DNA from: Ashinkailepas kermadecensis
Taxonomy: Eukaryota; Arthropoda; Thecostraca; Neolepadidae
Reading direction: 5' to 3'
DNA length: 64,000 bases
Assembly: GCA_034440615.1 (NCBI GenBank)
Contig: JAOTOM010005142.1
Span: forward strand, 953,001 to 1,017,000
Shown piece by piece: positions 48,095-58,700 of this stretch (within the stretch, counting starts at the first letter, position 1; each line of letters opens with the position of its first letter). Under the pieces are notes generated by a model that was not told the origin of the DNA, did not search any database, and saw nothing but the letters and a program-made list of their open reading frames with translations. A program made the position numbers and the translations under genes.

Positions 48095-49065
48095 CGCGCT
48101 AGCCGCCTCCCCGGACTGCAGTGGCGAGCCGTCACGGCTGCCGTGGCCGTGTGACGTGACGACGCTGGCCGCCTCCCCCGGACTGCAGTGGCGAGCCGTC
48201 ACGGCTGCCGTGGCCGTGTGACGTGACGACGCTGGCCGCCTCCCCCGGACTGCAGTGGCGAGCCGTCACGGCTGCCGTGGCCGTGTGACGTGACGACGCT
48301 GGCCGCCTCCCCGGACTGCAGTGGCGAGCCGTCACGGCTGCCGTGGCCGTGGCCGTGTGACGTGACGACGCTGGCCGCCTCCCCCGGACTGCAGTGGCGA
48401 GCCGTCACGGCTGCCGTGGCCGTGGCCGTGTGACGTGACGACGCTGGCCGCCTCCCCCGGACTGCAGTGGCGAGCCGTCACGGCTGCCGTGGCCGTGTGA
48501 CGTGACGACGCTGGCCGCCTCCCCGGACTGCAGTGGCGAGCCGTCACGGCTGCCGTGGCTGTGGCCGTATGACGTGACGACGCTGGCCGCCTCCCCCGGA
48601 CTGCAGTGGCGAGCCGTCACGGCTGCCGTGGCCGTGGCCGTATGACGTGACGACGCTGGCCGCCTCCCCCGGACTGCAGTGGCGAGCCGTCACGGCTGCC
48701 GTGGCCGTGTGACGTGACGACGCTGGCCGCCTCCCCCGGACTGCAGTGGCGAGCCGTCACGGCTGCCGTGGCCGTGTGACGTGACGACGCTAGCCGCCTC
48801 CCCCGGACTGCAGTGGCGAGCCGTCACGGCTGCCGTGGCCGTGGCCGTGTGACGTGACGACGCTGGCCGCCTCCCCCGGACTGCAGTGGCGAGCCGTCAC
48901 GGCTGCCGTGGCCGTGTGACGTGACGACGCTGGCCGCCTCCCCCAGACTGCAGTGGCGAGCCGTCACGGCTGCCGTGGCCGTGTGACGTGACGACGCTGG
49001 CCGCCTCCCCGGACTGCAGTGGCGAGCCGTCACGGCTGCCGTGGCCGTGTGACGTGACGACGCTG
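48095..49065. repeat. 67-bp minisatellite with TGACGTGACG
   Basis: About 14 units of 67 bp (73 bp where an extra GCCGTG is present) containing GTGACGTGACGACGCTGGCC, CCTCCCCCGGACTGCAGTGG and GAGCCGTCACGGCTGCCG. Each unit carries a CRE-like TGACGT and the dyad CCGTCACGG, so the array is rich in CpG. Confidence 0.96.
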
Positions 49066-49195
49066 CCGTCCCACGTGACGCGTGGCGGCGCAGACCCGTG
49101 GTCAGTGCCGGCGGGAGGCCGTGCGAGACGTCGGCGTGTGTGGCGAGGTCAGGGCGGCAGCCACACCACCGTCGGCGTCAGCTTTGTCAGCTGGT

Positions 49196-49342
49196 GTTGG
49201 TTATTGGTTTTTACGACATGTCAACCGTTGAGTCATATAGCGTCGCCAATCTCTCACGCCGATTGGTCGCGGGCGAAGAGTAGCGACAGGTGAGACTCGA
49301 ACCCACAACCTTTCGATTGTGAGACGAGCATCTTACCCCTAG
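49196..49342 (-). mobile_element. 5'-truncated V-type SINE, reverse orientation
   Basis: On the minus strand it starts at TCTAGGGGTAAGATGCTCG, lacking about the first 12 bases, and ends with the ACCAATAACCAAC tail. The B-box GGTTCGAGTC is intact. No target duplication was identified. Confidence 0.88.
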
Positions 49343-50629
49343 AACGGTGAGGAGACTTGTCTGGCTGATAAACTGGTGCGACGCCGAGTGGTCCAACGGG
49401 CCGTACTTCTGCACTCTCGGTGCCCAGGCTGTTGCGTTTATACGTCGGCATTGACCACATTACCAAGCGATCCAGAGTTCGCAGCACACGGATTGCACGA
49501 CGAACGTGTCATAGCCGCAAAAGCACAGACGGTGTTAGGTTTACGTGTTTGTTACGAACGAAGGCTAAGCCCGAGCGAGCCGACTCGCGTGTATATACCA
49601 CCAATGGTCATCTGAGAGGTCTGACCGGGTCCGTCTGTCACGCTGTTAGACTTCCTTCACTCATAATTACACCGGGTCTTCTGATTTTGATTTGTATCCA
49701 TTTCATTACAATCTTCTTCGAGTGCGCACATACTTTTTAATTGTTCAAGGAAAGTATTTCAGGGCTGAACTTCATCGGTGACAGTCCAGCCAGCATCGTC
49801 TGGGTGCCGGTCAGCCAGCCGACGGTCACGTGGTTATGTTGTCATGCCGCGCGACTTGCGTGGCTCGAGGCCAGGCAGCTGAGTGGCTGGTGTCAGTGCG
49901 ATGGAGGGTGCCGCACTGGACGCGGTGAGCGGCATGAACTGAGCGAGAAAGCTGCGAGACAAAAAGGGTCGTGGCACGGCACAGTACCTACCCAAATTCG
50001 GTATGGTGTGTTTGAGTTCGACATATGTGTACAGCATTACGGAGAGAGCGCGGTTTCGGCGAAGTTGCAGCCAATTTTGGCCAAAGCGGATTGTTTTTGC
50101 AATGCGCATGTGCCGAAATTGGAGGAAGTATTTCGTCCATCGGGCTCCTCTGTCTATTATCAAGCACGTATCCAAAATTGTAATGCACTGCACTAATTTG
50201 TCGAGAATGGTTGCACTTATTTCTCGAGCCCCTGTATTTCCGCGCCATGTAGCGTGAGACACGCGGGAGTAGATTGGGAGATGTCATGAGACACGCGGGA
50301 GCACATAGGGATATGTGTCACATCACGTGAGAGCACATCAGATAATTCCTGTCTGCCTAATTATATTTAAGGCAGTCCGCTACAGCAACAGTTACCATTA
50401 AGTTCACCACGCCTGCTTTCTAACATTTATAGTTATTCCTTTCAAACTGTGTTGCATTCTTCACATTTTGCCGCCACCCTATGTCGGTCATGTTGTCACT
50501 TGTTTCTACATCTTCGTTAGCTTTAGCATGTTTGTCTGATGCATGCTTTTTTGGTTGAAATAACACTGCGATGAAATGACATCGTAGTGCATGACGTAGC
50601 CGTTCACGAACTGCACACGAACCACGTCA
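49343..50629. other. Intron D, unique sequence
   Basis: No gene or element recognised. A short ACACGCGGGAG repeat (50260-50330) is present. Confidence 0.4.
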
Positions 50630-51415
50630 CTGCCTCCAGTCGACTGTCCTCTGGGGCCGGCCTCCAGCCAACCTGCTGGGGCCGTCGGCTAGGGCAGGCC
50701 TATAGTCGACCGTCAGCTGGGGCCGGCCTCCAGCCAACCTGCTGGGGCTGTCGGCTAGGGCAGGCCTATAGTCGACCGTCAGCTGGGGCCGGCCTCCAGC
50801 CAACCTGCTGGGGCCGTCGGCTAGGGCAGGCCTATAGTCGACCGTCAGCTGGGGACTGGCCTCCAGCCAACCTGCTGGGGCCGTCGGCTAGGGCAGGCCT
50901 GTAGTCGACCGTCAGCTGGGGCCGTCGGCTAGGGCAGGCCTATAGTCGACCGTCAGCTGGGGCCGGCCTCCAGCCGACCTGCTGGGGCCGTCGGCTAGGG
51001 CAGGCCTATAGTCGACCGTCAGCTGGGGATGGCCTCCAGCCGACCTGCTGGGGCCGTCGGCTAGGGCAGGCCTATAGTCGACCGTCAGCTGGGGGGGGAG
51101 GCCTATAGTGACGTATGGGGCCGGCCTCCAGCCGACCTGCTGGGGCCGTCGGCTAGGGCAGGCCTGTAGTCGACCGTCAGCTGAGGGCCGACTCTGGGCC
51201 GGGCTAGGGCAGGCCTGTTCGACCAGTGGCCTATAGTCGACCGTCAGCTGGGGATGGCCTCCAGCCGACCTGCTGGGGCCGTCGGCTAGGGCAGGCCTAT
51301 AGTCGACCGTCGGCTAGGGCAGGCCTATAGTCGACCGTCAGCTGGGGATGGCCTCCAGCCGACCTGCTGGGGCCGTCGGCTAGGGCAGGCCTATAGTCGA
51401 CCGTCAGCTGGGGAT
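50630..51415. repeat. 67-bp minisatellite
   Basis: About ten units containing GGCTAGGGCAGGCCTATAGT, CGACCGTCAGCTGGGG and CCTCCAGCCGACCTGCTGGG. Several units have lost the second half, and one has a run of nine G. It ends about 100 bp before FAK exon E. Confidence 0.95.
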
Positions 51416-51510
51416 GGCCAGCGAATGGTATGGCCCGCTATGTGGCGCCACTGCAACCTTGTGAATGTGGTCGCCTCCGTTATGCTGACGCCGGGCGCTC
51501 TCTGTTCCAG

Positions 51511-51585
51511 GCCTGGTCCATACGGGTAGATTTGATCATCGGCCCCGACTCTGGCATTTCGTACACCACGGATAAGGAGGCGTCG
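51511..51585 (+). CDS. PTK2 (FAK) orthologue: FAK exon E: first strands of FERM lobe F3
   Basis: These 75 bp (25 codons, phase 0 at both ends) begin after CTGTTCCAG and end at TCG|GTGAGT. The product is AWSIRVDLIIGPDSGIS followed by YTTDKEAS, which aligns with SSWIISVELAIGPEEGISYLTDKG of vertebrate FAK, the start of the PH/PTB-like F3 lobe. Predicted residues are 250-274. The 67-bp minisatellite of intron D (50630-51415) stops only about 100 bp upstream of this small exon, and intron E follows (2.6 kb). Splice sites, phase and homology agree, so the call is firm despite the short length. Confidence 0.92.
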
Positions 51586-52999
51586 GTGAGTGTGGTTGTA
51601 GTGACGCGTGTCTCTTTGTGGAGAGCTACTGTCTACTACCACTGCGGCTGTCTGTGCTCTGTTGTTCCCTGTCCTGTGTTGGTTGGACGGGGAATATGAC
51701 GACCATGAGGGCGTGCCACTGCACGGGCTTCGCTATCTGTGATTATTTCGCCTGGTTTGCTGGCGTGCTGTGCGGTTGAGACGCTCCTTGTAGGGCGCGC
51801 GCCGTGATCGTCGGTGCAGGTCGGGGCGGTCCGGGCGGTCCGGGGTGGGCCTGACCGGGTCTGACCGAGTCTGGCCGGACCTGGCCCATCTGGTGGTGGG
51901 AGGGTGGCGGTGGCTGACAGTCGGCCGGTGAAGTGTACCGTGTGCCCATCTGTCGTGTGGTGGAGAGGGTGGCGGTGGCTGACAGTCGGCCGGTGAAGTG
52001 TACAGCGGGCGCGGGTGGGCTGCCCACCTCGCCTCACTGTCGTTTGAGTTCTGGAGAGGGTCGCGGTGGCCAACGTGATGCTGTGATGCAGACTTTGTCC
52101 CGGCCGTGCGGGAAATGACCAGCGTGACGATGCCCTTGTCCCAAAAGGTCGGACTCGATCCCCGGCTGGAACCCGGCCTGGTGGCTGACCTCTGGGCTCG
52201 TAATTAGATGAACAATGGACGTGGCGGGACAATGCCCGGCGGACATGTCGATACTACATTTGGACGGATCTGCACGCTGGCAAGGGCAATCAGGGTGGAC
52301 TTGTGGCTTAACTGCCTACGATTTCCATTTCTAGTCCGCTGGCTGCGACTGGCCTCCCATTATGCGGACTGGTGATGATTTGCATCACCATTTAATAGAT
52401 GGTGCTGAGTCCCAGTCCGTGACCCAACACCCTAGTCCGTGACGGGCTGGTGATGATTTGCATCACCGCGTGGGAGCGTGGTGGTGGCGGCTCCCGTCAC
52501 CTGGCAAACTGATGGTAATTTGCACCACTATGTGCAAGACTTGTCATTGTACAGTGATGGTGGCCATCGCCTTATTAAACAAAACTCGCTCATGAATGGC
52601 ATCGAGTGACAAAAACCTCCCATAGCTCGGTGTGGTTTTTACCATACCAATCTAATCTACGAGCTACGCACGTCGGCGTACCTACCTCGTGTACAGGCTG
52701 TAAAAACCAGTCGTGTTTGTGAAGGTGGCCAATTGCGCCAGCCTGGTGCCGGCGTCGGGTGAGCTTTCAGGCCGTGTAATATTGTTGGAACCTTGTTGGG
52801 AGCGGAAATGGACGGAGAGTTTGGAGGTGCAGTACGTGTGCTCTGGTCTGCAGCGGATACCATTGACTGAGCAACAAGCGCCGGCCCGGCTGGTGTGTGC
52901 ACTCTGCCGGCGACTGTGGGATCAGCCCGGATGCTGCCGCCCACTACCCCGGTCACCGCCCTCATCGTCCCTGTCCTAGAGCTCGCCTCAGTGTACTGT
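51586..52999. other. Intron E, mostly unique
   Basis: A 65-bp segment with GGGTGGCGGTGGCTGACAGT is present twice (about 51900 and 51965). Two copies of GGTGATGATTTGCATCACC lie at 52371-52389 and 52449-52467. No gene. Confidence 0.5.
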
Positions 53000-53345
53000 C
53001 GCGTAGCGTCCTTCCGCCACAATGTCGGTGCCGTAAGTGTGCCGTAGCGTCCTTCCGCCACAGTGTGTGGGTGTGCCGTAGCGTCCTTGCGCCACAGTGT
53101 GTGTGCCGCAGCGTCCTTGCGCCACAGTGTGTGTGCCGGCTGTGTGCCGTAGCGTCCTTCCGCCAGTGTCGGTGCCGTAAGTGTGCCGTAGCGTCCTTGC
53201 GCCACAGTGTGTGTGCCGGCTGTGTGCCGCAGCGTCCTTGCGCCACAGTGTGTGTGCCGGCTGTGTGCCGCAGCGTCCTTGCGCCACAGTGTGTGTGCCG
53301 GCTGTGTGCCGCAGCGTCCTTGCGCCACAGTGTGTGCCGTGAGTG
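53000..53345. repeat. 41-bp minisatellite
   Basis: About nine units containing GTGCCGCAGCGTCCTTGCGC and CACAGTGTGTGTGCCGGC, with TTCCGCC variants at the left side. Adjacent frames are artefacts. Confidence 0.93.
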
Positions 53346-53784
53346 TTCCGTGGCCGCTGCATGACAGTGCCGTCCTGGCCGGCGGGTGTGCGGCGATCTG
53401 CGTCACCAGACGTCACGGCGACTGTGCCGACGCCGTCTGCCTGCTCGCGGACTGCGGCTGGGCAGCCAGTGGCTGGTATCAACAAGCGACGGCTGCACGA
53501 TATCGCGTGGCCTGTCAGCGTTATCGCCGCTGTCTTACAGCCTCGCTGCAGGGTTGCCTCGCTGCAGGGTCACCCCGCTGGTGCCGCGACTCGTGCGTGT
53601 GAGACTCGTTGACATGTGCCAGTAACCTACATTGTCTGGCTCTCGTTAGCAACGGGATGGTCTTTTCCAGTAGTGAAGAAGACGCCCATCTCTTTTAACA
53701 GCAGATGAAGTGACGCTCCATGTTCACAGTGTGTCATTATATCAGGCTTCGTTCCGTCGTCGGGGAGCCATTGAAGTGTACCGC

Positions 53785-54110
53785 GTGAGCTGGATACACT
53801 CCGGCGTGTGGCATGCCGGCGCGTGGTGTACACTCCGGCGTGTGGCATGCCGGCGCGTGGTGTACACTCCGGCGTGTGTCGCGCCGGCGAGTGGGGGGCC
53901 GCGGTAGCTCAGTTGGTAGAACGTCGGACTCTTGATCTCAAGATTATGGGTTCGAATCTCACAACCGACGGCATTACCGAGTCCACCCGCGACCAATCGG
54001 CGTGAGAGGTTGACGACGCTATATGACCTAGCGGTTGAATGCGTCGTAAAAAAACTCGCCGGCGCGTGGGGTACACTGCGGCGTGTGGCTCGCTGGCGCG
54101 TGGGTAGCCG
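53785..54110. repeat. 32-bp repeat interrupted by a SINE
   Basis: Units with TACACTCCGGCGTGTGGCAT and GCCGGCGCGTGG occupy 53785-53897 and resume at 54055-54110 (TACACTGCGGCGTGTGGC). Confidence 0.85.
53898..54055 (+). mobile_element. SINE with tRNA-Lys-like head
   Basis: The head GCCGCGGTAGCTCAGTTGGT has a good A-box. The anticodon loop CTCTTGA (CTT, lysine) and B-box GGTTCGAATC follow. After about 75 bases the core CCCGCGACCAATCGGCGTGA and the hairpin CGACGC (54014-54019)/GCGTCG (54041-54046) are those of the V-type family. The tail is TAAAAAAAC. It is a chimera-like SINE, not a tRNA gene. Flanking GCCGGCGAGTGGG and GCCGGCGCGTGGG may be a target duplication but also belong to the surrounding repeat. 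Confidence 0.88.
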
Positions 54111-54200
54111 TTGACATGCACCGCGTGGGCTGGGGACAATGCTGCGTGTCTTGCGCCTGCACGCTCGCGTGCACACCACTAACCAACACCTGGCCGGCAG

Positions 54201-54426
54201 CCGATCCACCTGAGCAGCTTCGACCAGGTGCAGAGCATCCAGACGCTGTTGTCGTCGTGCGAGACGTCTGCTGGCTGGGCGGCGCTGCAGCTGCGTGTGG
54301 CCGGCCGTGCCGAGCCGCTGACTCTGAGCTGCAGCTCGCTGCGCCAGGCCGACAACATGGCCGACCTGGTGGACGGCTACTGCCGCCTCGTCAACAACTC
54401 CACCAGCAGTCTCTGGACGCGGAAAG
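54201..54426 (+). CDS. PTK2 (FAK) orthologue: FAK exon F: rest of FERM lobe F3
   Basis: These 226 bp begin after GGCCGGCAG and end at AAAG|GTGGGC, so the exon closes in phase 1. It reads PIHLSSFDQVQSIQTLLSS, then GWAALQLRVAGRAEPLTLS, then NMADLVDGYCRLVNNSTSS, ending LWTRK. The counterparts in vertebrate FAK are PTHLADFTQVQTIQ, MLQLKIAGAPEPLTV and NMADLIDGYCRLVNG, the last being the C-terminal helix of the F3 lobe. Predicted residues are 275-349. A SINE with a lysine-type tRNA head lies about 150 bp upstream in the intron (53898-54055), inserted in a short tandem repeat. Intron F downstream is about 8 kb, mostly one 49-bp array. Confidence 0.93.
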
Positions 54427-54889
54427 GTGGGCTGGTCCACCCCGACGGCCGGATGCCACCCTGGTGGACACCATCCAGGACGGCTGTGGTGGAGGGGCTG
54501 TGGGCTTCGGTATGAGGGCTTAGGGGATTTGATGGTGATGGGAAGGAAGTGTTGCGACACCGGTAGGGTAAGGACTGCGTGGTTGGGCAGTGATTTAATC
54601 CGAAGGTGCATTTCGCTGCCCGGTCGCAGTTGCGTCGTGGTGTGTGATCGTCAACATAGGGGACGAGTTGAACTTCCGACCGTTGCGTGTTCCCAATCGG
54701 TACTAGATGCTGAGCTTGATCCTGGATTGAACATGCTCCACTATGCAAATGTCGAGTATGGCTAGGATACTGACGTTGCCCGGTGTTTGATGCTGGAGCG
54801 CATTGGTCCGTGGCTGCTGTGGTACTTGCTGGTTGGGGTCAGCCGGTAATGACCCGTCGCTTCACCGCTGGCGAATAGAGCCGATTGCT
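54427..54889. other. Start of intron F, unique sequence
   Basis: No feature recognised. Confidence 0.4.
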
Positions 54890-54894
54890 GACGG

Positions 54895-55200
54895 AGGTGT
54901 GGTGTGTCCAGCCTGAGACTGTGGCCACCACTAACCGCTGCCTAACCCTGCCTGCCTGTCAGTGCTGCCCTGGAGAGAGGCGTGCCTCTGTTGCCGGCCA
55001 GGTCTGTGTGTATGTTGGGGGGGAGTACGCGGTAGTCTGCACGTGTGCCCGTCACCTGCGTGGTATGTCCAGCCTGAGACTGGCCGCCACTAACCCTGCC
55101 TGCCTGTCAGTGCTGCCCTGGAAAGAGGCGTGCCTCTGTTGTCGGCCAGATGTGTGGGGGGGGGGAATACGTGGTAGTCTGCACGTGTGTCCGTCACCTC
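54895..55200. repeat. About 165-bp tandem duplication
   Basis: GTCCAGCCTGAGACTG, CCTGCCTGCCTGTCAGTGCT, GGCGTGCCTCTGTTG and GGTAGTCTGCACGTGTG each occur twice in the same order. Confidence 0.85.
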
Positions 55201-55714
55201 TGCCCACTCCCAAAGCCACGTCACTTCCTATAAGTTTCGTGTGGCTCGACAAGAAGAGCCACGCGCCGCACATCACGCGCTTCGCCTCAGTACCTGGTCC
55301 CGCTCGGGTTCTGTGATGATATGCTGCTGCGTTGCCGAATGCACAGCATGCAGCTTCTGCATCGATATTCTGACGCAGTAGTAGCTAGACTGTCTGTGCA
55401 GATGCAAGCGGCTGTCGGTTAACATCCGCACACTCCTGATTGCCTTGAGCTATGTGAAATGGACTCCGAGGTGACGTGGAAGATTACGATAATGCCAGTG
55501 ATTAATGTTTCATAAATGACTCGTTGCAGTTGGAATTAAATCTCAGTAGTAAATCAATGCTGATGATATTAATTATTGATGCTATTAATAATTTAGCTGT
55601 TGATGCTATTAATTATTGATAATAACTATGACTAAAGACGGTGTGATGGCGGCTGTGGATGGCTTCATGGGTCGTGTGACGATCGCTAGTGGCGCCGAGT
55701 CCCCGCGTGCAATT

Positions 55715-58700
55715 GTTGTCTGTGTGTCCAGCCTCCGTCACTGACAGCCGGTGGCCGTGTTTGAGTGTTGTCTGTGTCCACCATATTACTGACAGCCAGG
55801 TGGCCGTGTGTGAGTGTTGTCTGTGTCCACCATATTACTGACAGCCAGGTGGCCGTGTGTGAGTGTTGTCTGTGTCCAGCCTCCGTCACTGACAGCCGGT
55901 GGCCGTGTTTGAGTGTTGTCTGTGTCCACCATATTACTGACAGCCAGGTGGCCGTGTGTGAGTGTTGTCTGTGTCCACCATATTACTGACAGCCAGGTGG
56001 CTGTGTGTGCGTGTTGTCTGTGTCCACCATATTACTGACAGCCAGGTGGCCGTGTGTGGGTGTTGTCTGTGTCCACCATATTACTGACAGCCAGGTGGCT
56101 GTGTGTGAGTGTTGTCTGTGTCCACCATATTACTGACAGCCAGGTGGCCGTGTGTGAGTGTTGTCTGTGTCCACCATATTACTGACAGCCAGGTGGCTGT
56201 GTGTGGGTGTTGTCTGTGTCCACCATATTACTGACAGCCAGGTGGCTGTGTGTGGGTGTTGTCTGTGTCCACCATATTACTGACAGCCAGGTGGCCGTGT
56301 GTGAGTGCTGTCTGTGTCCACCATATTACTGACAGCCAGGTGGCTGTGTGTGAGTGTTGTCTGTGTCCACCATATTACTGACAGCCAGGTGGCTGTGTGT
56401 GGGTGTTGTCTGTGTCCACCATATTACTGACAGCCAGGTGGCCGTGTGTGAGTGTTGTCTGTGTCCACCATATTACTGACAGCCAGGTGGCCGTGTGTGA
56501 GTGCTGTCTGTGTCCACCATATTACTGACAGCCAGGTGGCCGTGTGTGAGTGTTGTCTGTGCCAACCCTACGCGTTGTTGTCTGTGTGCCATCGTCACTG
56601 ACAGCCAGGTGGCTGTGTGTGGGTGTTGTCTGTGTCCACCATATTACTGACAGCCAGGTGGCCGTGTGTGGGTGTTGTCTGTGTCCACCATATTACTGAC
56701 AGCCAGGTGGCCGTGTGTGGGTGTTGTCTGTGTCCACCATATTACTGACAGCCAGGTGGCCGTGTGTGGGTGTTGTCTGTGTCCACCATATTACTGACAG
56801 CCAGGTGGCCGTGTGTGGGTGTTGTCTGTGTCCACCATATTACTGACAGCCAGGTGGCCGTGTGTGGGTGTTGTCTGTGTCCACCATATTACTGACAGCC
56901 AGGTGGCCGTGTGTGAGTGTTGTCTGTGTCCACCATATTACTGACAGCCAGGTGGCCGTGTGTGAGTGCTGTCTGTGTCCACCATATTACTGATAGCCAG
57001 GTGGCCGTGTGTGAGTGTTGTCTGTGTCCACCATATTACTGACAGCCAGGTGGCCGTGTGTGAGTGTTGTCTGTGTCCACCATATTACTGACAGCCAGGT
57101 GGCTGTGTGTGGGTGTTGTCTGTGTCCACCATATTACTGACAGCCAGGTGGCCGTGTGTGGGTGTTGTCTGTGTCCACCATATTACTGACAGCCAGGTGG
57201 CCGTGTGTGAGTGCTGTCTGTGTCCACCATATTACTGACAGCCAGGTGGCTGTGTGTGGGTGTTGTCTGTGTCCACCATATTACTGACAGCCAGGTGGCT
57301 GTGTGTGGGTGTTGTCTGTGTCCACCATATTACTGACAGCCAGGTGGCTGTGTGTGGGTGTTGTCTGTGTCCACCATATTACTGACAGCCAGGTGGCCGT
57401 GTGTGAGTGTTGTCTGTGTCCACCATATTACTGACAGCCAGGTGGCCGTGTGTGAGTGTTGTCTGTGTCCACCATATTACTGACAGCCAGGTGGCCGTGT
57501 GTGAGTGCTGTCTGTGTCCACCATATTACTGACAGCCAGGTGGCTGTGTGTGAGTGTTGTCTGTGTCCACCATATTACTGACAGCCAGGTGGCTGTGTGT
57601 GGGTGTTGTCTGTGTCCACCATATTACTGACAGCCAGGTGGCTGTGTGTGGGTGTTGTCTTGTCCACCATATTACAGCCAGGTGGCTGTGTGTGGGTGTT
57701 GTCTGTGTCCACCATATTACTGACAGCCAGGTGGTTGTGTGTGGGTGTTGTCTGTGTCCACCATATTACTGACAGCCAGGTGGCTGTGTGTGGGTGTTGT
57801 CTGTGTCCACCATATTACTGACAGCCAGGTGGCTGTGTGTGGGTGTTGTCTGTGTCCACCATATTACTGAGCCAGGTGGCTGTGTGTGGGTGTTGTCTGT
57901 GTCCACCATATTACTGACAGCCAGGTGGCTGTGTGTGGGTGTTGTCTGTGTCCACCATATTACTGACAGCCAGGTGGCTGTGTGTGGGTGTTGTCTGTGT
58001 CACCATATTACAGCCAGGTGGCGTGTGTGGGTGTTGTCTGTGTCCACCATATTACTGAGCCAGGTGGCTGTGTGTGGGTGTTGTCTTGTTTTACTGGGTT
58101 GACAGCCAGGTGGCTGTGTGTGGGTGTTGTCTGTGTCCACCATATTACTGACAGCCAGGTGGCTGTGTGTGGGTGTTGTCTGTGTCCACCATATTACTGA
58201 CAGCCAGGTGGCTGTGTGTGGGTGTTGTCTGTGTCCACCATATTACTGACAGCCAGGTGGCTGTGTGTGGGTGTTGTCTGTGTCCACCATATTACTGACA
58301 GCCAGGTGGCTGTGTGTGGGTGTTGTCTGTGTCCACCATATTACTGACAGCCAGGTGGCCGTGTGTGGGTGTTGTCTGTGTCCACCATATTACTGACAGC
58401 CAGGTGGCTGTGTGTGGGTGTTGTCTGTGTCCACCATATTACTGACAGCCAGGTGGCCGTGTGTGGGTGTTGTCTGTGTCCACCATATTACTAACAGCCA
58501 GGTGGCTGTGTGTGGGTGTTGTCTGTGTCCACCATATTACTGACAGCCAGGTGGCTGTGTGTGAGTGTTGTCTGTGTCCACCATATTACTGACAGCCAGG
58601 TGGTTGTGTGTGAGTGTTGTCTGTGTCCACCATATTACTGACAGCCAGGTGGCCGTGTGTGAGTGCTGTCTGTGTCCACCATATTACTGACAGCCAGGTG

